From Thozetella sp. PMI_491 (taxonomy: Eukaryota > Ascomycota > Sordariomycetes > Chaetosphaeriales > Chaetosphaeriaceae), in NCBI GenBank assembly GCA_021432635.1, contig MU270030.1, forward strand, positions 248,001 to 312,000: DNA of 64,000 bases, written 5' to 3'. Made by a program: the position numbers and the translations under genes. The notes below the pieces were generated by a model that saw nothing but the letters and a program-made list of their open reading frames with translations, was not told the DNA's origin and did not search any database. Below are positions 56,716 through 64,000 of this stretch, piece after piece. Positions within the stretch are counted from its first letter, which is position 1. Every line of letters starts with the position of its first letter.

Positions 56716-57085
56716 ACCCTGATAGTTTTGGCTAGTTTTAGGCCCCAACTCCATACGAGCCACCTGGGCGAGTAGTTTGAAGCCTCAAACTCAGAAACCT
56801 CAGCGAGTGAGCATCACCTATGTCCAAAGGGGTAAAGAGCCCATCACCATCAAAAGTAATCTACTACCTAGGTTTCGCTACTGATGCCGGAAAACGGCCT
56901 GGATTTGGAGGATCGTGGATTGAGGGCTTTAAAAAGTGGAGATCAGCCCCAGTAAGATCTAGATTCCCACCGCGGGGTAGCTAACCCATAGCTAGCTTTC
57001 TTCATCCAATCAACCACTTGCCACCCACAAGCAAAAGATCCTATCAGCCACCCGGCTCATTACCGCGTTTCGGAATGCCTTCTTC

Positions 57086-59094
57086 TCATACGCCAACGGA
57101 CGGAGACTTCTCGAAAATCCCGTCAACTCTATCTTGGGAATTTATGCTCCGTCCACTCAGTGTCGATTCAGCCCCCCTCTGGACCTCGGCTACTTCAAAC
57201 TCCACAAGTGAGTCCCCTTCCAGATATCCATCTGTCTCCGCAAAATGCTCGAACCGTTTCGCCTCCGCAGAGCACCCTTCAGGAGCAACCTGCCCTGGCA
57301 AGAAGCGACCCACGATAAAGTAGAAGCTTGTTGCAACCGCAAAGCAGATCACCCAGCCAGTTTGGTAGATATGTGTGGCAGCGCTGGAAACCCAGGCTGG
57401 ATGGTAGGCACCCACAAGCCCCGGAATGCCGAATACAACAGCGCACACCCAACAGCACAGGGTTTTGAGGTTCCACCCTTTGACGTAGTAGTACAGGCTC
57501 CCGGGCTGGGGGTTAAACAGGGAGGGCACGTGGATATTGCCTCGCTTGATGAAGAAGTAGTCGACAATAATAATCTGAGAAAGTACCATGGTTAGCTGAT
57601 GCAGACGTAACCATGCGCAAAGGGTCGCAGCTTACACCGCAGATCGGGGCAATGAAGATGTTGTAGCTCCCAAGGAATGTCAGAAACCCAGATCCATCCG
57701 TCAGAAGCTTCCATGGGACGATGGCCAAGGAAACAACACCACAGAAGACCTGGCCGCGGACGATGGTGAAGATCCGAGGCAAGAGCCCAGTTACATCGGC
57801 ACCGAACGGAATTGCGTTGCAGCCGATGTTGACACCAAGGACGGAGAGGGCGAAGCCAAACGAGGCGAAGAAGCATCCTGCACGAGCAGCAGGGCCCCAG
57901 AAGCGGTCGAGAATGGCATTGAGCAAATCCCACTGGTTCCAGTATGCCTCCCCAAACTTGCCCTGGACAGCCGCGGTGGCGCCAATGCCAAAGAAGAAGA
58001 TCAGCGTCTTGCTAGCGAAGATGGACGATGCCTGTCTCCAGCCTGCATCGGATGGGCGGCGCGTGTATCGTGTCAGGTCCGGCTGGTTGACGAGAAGGGC
58101 GGAGGTAACACCAAGACAGCTGTTGATGCCATTGAGCATCGCCCATCCCAGCGAACCGCCCGTGAGAGGCGCGGCACTCGCGATGGTATCGATCTGGATT
58201 CCCCCACCGTACTGAATGCACCAAGCAAAAACCCCAATGCAAGCGACAGGGCAGATAATGGACTCGGCCTACTGTTGATTAGACCTCCAATCATCTGGAT
58301 ACATGGATGGCAACTTACCGCGAAAAGCACCTTGATCTTGGACGGGTGAACCAGTTGGAAAGGAAGCTCAATAATCCAGAATAGGAAGAAAGCCACCAAG
58401 TCCCTCGAGGTAATGCCAGCGCTCTCAGGCAGATGGTTGGGCATGAGCCACCACGAGTCTCCAAAGATGCAGCGAAGCAAAACGCCGAGAAGCTGCGAGC
58501 CGAAATATGTTTGAACCCCGAACCAGACGATGGCAACAACAGCCCTGATCCAGACGAAGAAGAAGTGACCGTACCTGCAGCTTCAGTTAGCCCTGTAAAC
58601 ATCATACGTGGTCTACAATGGATACTTGCATCCCGAACACACTCCGGGCTAGCACAGGGTAACCGATGTGATACTTCGCGCCTGGTCGTCCGAGGGCCAG
58701 GGCAACACTGGACGATATCACATTGGCCTAAGCTTGTTAGAAATCTTCCATACCATGTGTGGTCGTTGCGTTGTTTACCAGCATGCAGGAGATCAGTGCT
58801 TGCCACCAGTTCAAGCCGACAGATATAAGGCTGGCCCCGTTCGACCACTGACTGGCGTTGAAGGCATTCTGTAGTCGTGTTCTGTTAGAATCAATACCCG
58901 GAGAGAGAGGAGAGTGTAGGGTCACGTACGCCCCACCAGTAACTACTTAGCGAGATCCACGACCAAGTCCTTGAAGACTGAGGAGTCGGCGCCAGGTCCT
59001 TGTTGATCCACTGGCTAGCCTCGTTGCTCGAGTTGCTCGTGCTGAGTGCATCCTTCCACTGAGCTTTGCTCCGCGGAATCTTCGGGAGGTTCAT
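57086..59094 (-). CDS. NCS1-family nucleobase/hydantoin permease (Fur type)
   Basis: Twelve-helix cation symporter of the NCS1 family, which imports uracil, allantoin, hydantoins or purines. Six exons on the minus strand: 59094-58930, 58868-58779, 58727-58630, 58574-58319, 58268-57636, 57574-57086, giving 576 aa. Family marks are SSYWWG in helix 1, GLNWWQAL in helix 2, WIRAVVAIVWFGVQTYFG in helix 4, QYGGGIQ, NQPDLTRY in helix 8 and DYFFIKRGN in the loop after helix 9. Intron 3 has a GC donor (GGGAT|GCAAGT). Only this restores the conserved FGMYGHFF. The cytosolic tail is acidic. It is divergent from a dihydropyrimidinase-type enzyme, so its substrate is probably uracil, dihydrouracil or a hydantoin. 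Confidence 0.9.
58575..58629 (-). other. GC-AG intron
   Basis: A 55-nt intron with donor GCAAGT (exact GC-donor consensus), a GGCTAACTG branch region and acceptor GCTGCAG. The usual GT two bases later would shift the frame of the NCS1 permease. Confidence 0.8.
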
Positions 59095-59258
59095 CGTGCT
59101 AGCCGTGAAACAATGGTATGATGCTTTGCTCGCTTCAGTTTCTTTCCTTCTATAGCCAACAGCACTTGCTGATCAAGAAATCTGGACCTCGAGATGCCGG
59201 CGTGCTCCTTTCTTATTATAGATGCAAGAGCGCTCCAATTACCTATCCATGGCTGCAT

Positions 59259-59287
59259 ATCGGATCAGGTATATCGGTTGATCCGAT
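59259..59287. repeat. 9-bp inverted repeat with CGG/CCG ends
   Basis: Perfect arms around an 11-nt spacer. The inner part also contains TCGG-N5-CCGA. The spacing is close to, but not the same as, the TCGG-N6-CCGA sites of the purine/pyrimidine regulators UaY and PPR1. Confidence 0.7.
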
Positions 59288-59362
59288 TGCATGGGATGAA
59301 ATGGCGCTGGTGTGGTATTCGCAATAGCATCTCGACTAGATTGAGCAGATAGAAAAGGCCAT

Positions 59363-59419
59363 GATCGGGCTGGTCCGCCGATAAGCCACACGTGGGGGCA
59401 TCCTCGGGCCAGCCCGATC
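59363..59419. repeat. 14-bp inverted repeat in divergent promoter
   Basis: Arms GATCGGGCTGGTCC and GGGCCAGCCCGATC pair at 13 of 14 positions across a 29-nt spacer. About 150 nt upstream of the dihydropyrimidinase-type start. Confidence 0.8.
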
Positions 59420-59571
59420 GGATCCACCTCTGTTTAGTGTCTCGGTCCGGATATCATAAAGATCACCGCAGTTGAAGTCAGGCCCATGTTTCCTCATCGA
59501 CCAAAAAATAACTCTTCTTGAGACTCTGTTCCGTTTCATTTCTAACCCGGTCCACCAATTTCGCCTTCAGC

Positions 59572-61247
59572 ATGCAGAACTTTGACCTGGTTCTACGCAA
59601 CGCCCTGGTGAATGGCGCGTTCGTCTCCGACATAGGCGTCAAGCATGGCATCATCACGGCTTTAGGCGCCAGTCTGGCTGCAACTGAAGACACCGAAATC
59701 ATTGAATGTGATTTCGCGGTGGTAACACCAGGGGGTATCGATGGCCATGTGCATTTGTCGCAAGACCGCTCACCGAGGGTCCGCGACGCGGGATATGTGA
59801 GCGCAGATACTAGTAGGTAACCATGCTTTATGGATGAAGACTCTGGGCTTACACTGTGCTAGTCGGGACAGGGACAAGAAGTGCGGTTGCCGGGGGTACA
59901 ACTACAGTTCTACTATTCGCAGAGCAAGCGAAAGGGCAGTCCTTAAAGGAGCAAGTTGCAAACTATCATCTTCTTGCTCAAGAGCAGGGATCATACGCAG
60001 ACTACGGGTTTCACGCAATCATCACCGATCCAACAGAGGAGGTTTTGGAAAATGAGCTGCCAGAGTTGGCGATAAGTGGTGGCATAATGAGCATGAAGCT
60101 CTTCCTCACATACAAGCACATGCGCATCTCGGACAAGCAGTTCCTCAGAGCACTAAAGAAAGCACGAGAACTTGAGATGGTAGCGTTAGTTCACGCCGAG
60201 AACGGAGATCTTGTCGATTTCTTCACGGAACATCTCGAGGCTGCAGGGTTGACAGATCCGATGTACAAGGCCATCGCTCATCCACCAGAGGCCGAGGCCG
60301 AGGCCGTGAATCGAGCGGTCACGTTTTCCTCGATCATGGACACACCGATGCTCATTGTCCATGTCTCGGTACAGGAGTCGATGAAAGTCATTCGAAAAGC
60401 GCAAACGCTCTTAAAGCCCGTCTTTGCAGAGACTTGCCCACAATATCTTCTACTGGGGAAGAAGAGACTGGAGGAAGAGCACTTTTGCGGTGCTAAGTAC
60501 ATCTGCTCGCCACCGTTAAGATCAGATCACCGGGACATTGAGGAGATCTGGCGGGGCATAACAAACGGGACATTCACCATCTTCTCGTCGGATCACTGTC
60601 CCTATCGGTAAGCTCGACAGTTCTGTTCGCTTGGTAGCATATTCGCTAACAAGTCGCGCACAAGTTTTGATGATCCCCATGGCAAAAAGCTGGGTTTGAC
60701 GCATACTGAAAACGGGAGCCCTAAGGGAGTGTGAGTCCGAGATCTCGCACACAATAGGATGCCCACAGGACATCACTGACCTACTTGCAGCTTTACCAAA
60801 ATCCCGAACGGGCTCCCAGGAGTCGAAACTCGGGTACCGCTCCTCTTCTCCGAGGGCGTCCTACGACGAGGTTGTATAGACGTAAAGCGATTCGTGGAGC
60901 TTACGTCCGAGAACCCCGCCAAGCTTTACGGTCTATATCCAAAGAAAGGGGCTATACAAATCGGGTCCGACGCGGATCTAGTAATCTGGCACTCGCAGGA
61001 GAAATTCAAGCCGCGAAGGCTGAATCATGACCGCGACTTGCATGACGGCTGCGATTACTCTCCATATGAAGGCATTGAGTTTCTCAACTGGCCACAGATG
61101 ACCCTCCTGAGGGGCCAGGTCGTCTTTCGAGATGGTCAGATTACAGGAGCGAAGGGCTATGGCCAGTTTGTCAAGAGGAAACCCTGCGCACTTCCATTCC
61201 AGAGACGGTTAGGGAAACAGTGGGATGTGTTACATGCAGCGATCTAA
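59572..61247 (+). CDS. Dihydropyrimidinase/hydantoinase family amidohydrolase
   Basis: Zinc amidohydrolase that opens the ring of dihydrouracil, dihydrothymine or hydantoins. Four exons, 59572-59812, 59863-60607, 60665-60730, 60791-61247, give 502 aa, normal for the family. Metal ligands are all present: His59 and His61 (GHVH), the carbamylated Lys159 (MSMKLF), His191 (VHAENG), His246 (IVHVS) and Asp323 (SSDHCPY). ETCPQYL and PLRS are also typical. No signal peptide. Divergent from the NCS1 permease and followed by a Zn2Cys6 gene, it forms a small uptake-plus-ring-opening set. An allantoinase is less likely, because the DHPase-type Lys context and length fit better. Confidence 0.93.
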
Positions 61248-61591
61248 TGAGGCCCCATTAGACCCAGTGATCATGTAGGGAAAACAAATGTGTCATCGGA
61301 GGTTCCGATCTCTGAGCGATAAAGCTGTGGCCCAAAGCGGGTTAGTGAGGCGCCATGCTATGGCACGTGGACGACAATTGGACGATAAGGAGAAGATGTG
61401 GCTAACTACGGGGTATCTTATCGCATGCTCTATTACCAACCCGGAGGTACCCTCTGACATCGGCCTGTCCCGATAACACATCTTCCTCTTTCTCCGTCTG
61501 CACGGTGGTATCAAATGTCAAATATGCCTCTCGTATAGCAAGGCTTCTCTCATAACAGCCTCTCATAACAGCCTCCTACTGTCGGTCCAGG
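61248..61591. promoter_or_regulatory. Promoter region of Zn2Cys6 factor 3
   Basis: A 344-nt spacer on the same strand. CTCATAACAGCCT is repeated at about 61549-61573. No other element recognised. Confidence 0.4.
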
Positions 61592-63860
61592 ATGGATGAT
61601 AGACACGAAGAGCAAAGCCCCCGACGGCCAAGCAAGAGACCTCGGGTCCTTGTGGCTTGCCAGAGATGCAAACGGCGTCGCCAAAAGGTATCCCAATACC
61701 ATCCGACCAGACCAACCATCAGATAATCTTAGATCAATAGAAACCCACTAACGTGCTTTCCAGTGTGATAATGCTAGCCCGGCATGCTCTAACTGCGCCC
61801 GGGCCGAGGCAGAGTGCGTTTATAACGAAAACGCATATCCCCCATCCTATGTGAACATGCTAGAAGAACGACTTCGTCAACTCGAGGCAAAACTCGGCGA
61901 CAGAACTTCGGGGGTACCACTTGACCAACGCCGCGGAGACGCTCCTGTCGGTGATCGTAGTGTGTCGGTGGACCAAGTCTCCACTGAATCAGGGTCAGGA
62001 CGACGCCCAGAGAAGCTCGCAGTAGGCGTCGGCCTCCTGTCCTCGTGCGCGGCAGCGGAGCCGCATTACTTCGGTTTCTCCGCTGGCCTCAGCCTTGCCC
62101 ACTTTGTCCAGGTAGCCATCGACTTTGGCCCAAGCTCGACCGCTGTGTCGCTGCCCCTGCTCGCGGATCGGCCCTTCTCGAACCAGGTACTGAATGGAGA
62201 CACGAGTCCAGCGGGTCCCCCGTCCTTCAAATCGGGCGCCAGCTACATCCGAGCATATCTCTCCAAAATCCATCCCTTATACCCCTTCTTAAGGCGGACA
62301 CAGTTATGGCAGCTTCATTCCTCTTTAACCCGGCGGCAAACTCAAGAACATTCCCAGGTCGACCTTGCTCTTATGCATTTGGTGTACGCTATCGGCTCGC
62401 GCTGTCTTCAGCTCCTCGGGAAACTGAAATCATCGGACAGCTCACCAGAGGGACATTTTCTCAGCGCTATGAAGATGATCAACGATGGCTTGAAGTTCAC
62501 AAGCATCCGATCGATCGAGGTCACCCTGTTGCTAGCCATCCATTCGATGCGGTCTCCATCGGGCAGCAGCGTGTGGCACCTCTCCGGGCTGGCTATCCGG
62601 CAATGCCTGGAGCTTGGCCTACACAAGCAGCGGAATATGGATGCCCGCTACAACAGCTACATTCAGCATCGGAAGTGCATATTCTGGAGCGCCTATATAT
62701 TTGAACGCAAGACGTCGCTGGTTCTCGGGCGGCCGTTCGCACTTTCGGACGAGGAAATTGATGTAGACATGCCCTTCAATGTATCCGACGACCAAGATGA
62801 GGATAAGAACCTCGCGCCAGTGGCTCAGAGCAGTCCATTGATAGAATCGCCAGAGAGGACTACACTGAGCTACCACCGGGCGCACATCCAGCTCTACCAA
62901 ATCCACACAAAGTTACGCCTGGTCCTGCATCAGATGAAGCGGAGTAAGACGAAGGACGAGGTGAAAGAGGTGATCACCACTCTCTTTGCACGGCTTGAAG
63001 ATTGGCGCACCCAGGTGCTGGATTCATTCGACACTTCACAGGCATCATCATCAAACTCCCGAAATACCCGCCGGCGTCAAGCGTCCCCAGACAATGATAG
63101 CGACTCCTCCAACAGCAATCCAGACGTGCATCTGCGTCCTGTAGAGGTAGAGAAAGCCGAGTTGCTCCTGGAGTACTACAAGGCTCGGCGTTCTCTTCTT
63201 CAGCCGTTAATGACGGACGGACGTGACCACTATCCATTCGACAAAAGTGATTATATCGCCTGTGCAGACGCCTCTGGTCAGATATGCCAGCTACATCGCC
63301 GCCTACATAGGCTGTCGCCCATTCCCTTCTCACTCCGCGACTTGCACGCGGTGTTTGTCGCTGGTTTCACCCTGATATACTGCATCTGTAGCTGCCCCGA
63401 GATCTACTCGGCGTCCCGGGCCAGCGACATTGGCGCTTGCTCCACCGTGCTATATGTCATCACGGAGCAGTGGCCAAGTGCGAAGAAATACCGAGATGCG
63501 TTCGAACTGGTCGCTGAGAAGATGATGGAATCAACCCGCGACCCAGGGCTAGAGAATCCCATGATTGCAGGAGGGAGAGGCGATTTTGATGGCCATGTAC
63601 AGCCGCACGGCAATCCCTCCGAGAGTATCGCAGTGGCGTCTGTCAGCGCGGAGTATCATGCCGGCACGGCTGGATCGTTCCCGCCTCGTAGCATTTCGAT
63701 CGCGGGGATACTGAACTCAGACGTCTTCTTCCACAGCGATGCCGAGGCGCCTTCATCCTCGGGTTTGGGCTTGGATCTCGATCTCGAATCTGACCTGTAT
63801 GACATCGAGGGTCTGTTGACAAATGAAGGGTTAGACTGGTTCACCGGCGCGACGATATAA
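61592..63860 (+). CDS. Zn2Cys6 transcription factor 3
   Basis: Gal4-type regulator. Two exons, 61592-61687 and 61764-63860, give 730 aa. A basic N-terminus (PRRPSKRPR, a possible nuclear signal) leads to a canonical zinc cluster with Cys at 23, 26, 33, 40, 43 and 50. The intron falls exactly before the third Cys. A short coiled coil follows (MLEERLRQLEAKL). The Fungal_trans domain contains HYFGFSAGLSLAHFVQVA, KIHPLYPFLRR and GRPFALSDEEIDVDMP. A serine-rich, acidic C-terminus may activate transcription. It is probably the regulator of the adjacent permease and dihydropyrimidinase-type genes, whose promoter holds CGG/CCG palindromes (inference from position). Confidence 0.92.
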
Positions 63861-64000
63861 GGTGTAAGATGGGCCAAAAAGAATATTTCACGCAGCTAGT
63901 CTCTACTAGATCCCGAATACAGCATTTTGAGCTTTTGAGCTCAGCTGTTAGGTATTAGCCGACGGTTATAGAAGATCATTTGTGGCGGACCCCAGTTCGC
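63861..64000. other. 3' flank at window end
   Basis: 140 nt after the regulator stop. Nothing recognised. Confidence 0.4.

Larger units (their letters stand above)
55538..57085. other. Repeat-rich, gene-free block with assembly gap
   Basis: A 1.55-kb block without a supported gene. It contains GGATCCCATT and GATCACGTGG words like those in the possible LTR at 34211, a 17-bp inverted repeat, the N gap, and a pyrimidine-rich minisatellite. It ends at the NCS1 permease stop. Confidence 0.6.
59095..59571. promoter_or_regulatory. Bidirectional promoter, NCS1 permease / dihydropyrimidinase
   Basis: A 477-nt divergent region with two inverted repeats. One has 9-bp arms ATCGGATCA and TGATCCGAT (59259-59267, 59279-59287). 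The other has 14-bp arms with one mismatch (59363-59376, 59406-59419). Both carry CGG/CCG ends suited to a Zn2Cys6 dimer such as the regulator encoded at 61592. Inferred to be its operators. Confidence 0.6.

Noticed and set aside
1-64000. A classical secondary-metabolite gene cluster
   Set aside because: No polyketide synthase, NRPS, terpene cyclase or prenyltransferase is visible; FAD hydroxylase, acyltransferase and ABC transporter alone do not make one.

Overview
The window is nuclear DNA from a filamentous ascomycete (Pezizomycotina; Eurotiomycete-like by gene content, species not determined). The signs are 46-118 nt introns with CTAAC/CTGAC branch points, Gal4-type Zn2Cys6 regulators, MFS sugar porters, an HDEL-tailed disulfide isomerase and many divergent gene pairs. 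It is mostly accessory catabolic sequence. I rebuilt spliced models by hand for 19 protein genes that look intact, one gene that is probably frameshifted, and two gene relics. In every multi-exon model of an intact gene the exon lengths sum to a multiple of three and join a continuous family-like protein. A 10-N gap at 56323-56332 shows this is a draft assembly.

Region 1 (2.3-15.2 kb) looks like an aromatic meta-cleavage cluster. It holds an MFS porter, a class A FAD phenol-hydroxylase-type monooxygenase, a Zn2Cys6 regulator divergent from it, a lipocalin-like protein, an FAH-family hydrolase divergent from a VOC-type extradiol dioxygenase, and a pirin/quercetinase-like protein. Hydroxylation, extradiol ring opening and C-C or acyl-pyruvate hydrolysis form a logical series. 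Extradiol cleavage is uncommon in fungi.

Region 2 (16.4-39.2 kb) is a glycoside-utilisation block. A cytosolic GH2 beta-galactosidase is divergent from an MFS sugar porter, like yeast LAC4-LAC12, across a promoter with repeated CGG/CCG half-sites. A GH88 unsaturated glucuronyl hydrolase is divergent from a DUF2264 protein across a promoter with a 22-bp tandem repeat. An 8-exon Zn2Cys6 regulator, a secreted protein resembling fungal saponin hydrolases, and a 16-exon GH3 glycosidase with a PA14-like insert complete it. I infer a role in plant glucuronide or saponin glycosides. A C-terminal relic of a DUF1593 gene and a possible solo-LTR fossil lie between the last two genes.

Region 3 (40-55.5 kb) is mixed: a probably frameshifted wax-synthase/MBOAT-like acyltransferase, a full ABCC transporter (9 exons), a secreted carboxylesterase with a GC-AG intron, an ER protein disulfide isomerase whose first active site is assembled across two 8-nt microexons, a zeta-like GST, and a decayed copy of part of that GST fused to an ankyrin-repeat scrap.

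Region 4 (55.5-57.0 kb) is low-complexity and repeat-rich and contains the gap. Region 5 (57.1-63.9 kb) is a compact pyrimidine/hydantoin-type set: an NCS1 nucleobase permease divergent from a dihydropyrimidinase-family hydrolase, followed by a third Zn2Cys6 regulator. The shared promoter contains two inverted repeats with CGG/CCG ends.
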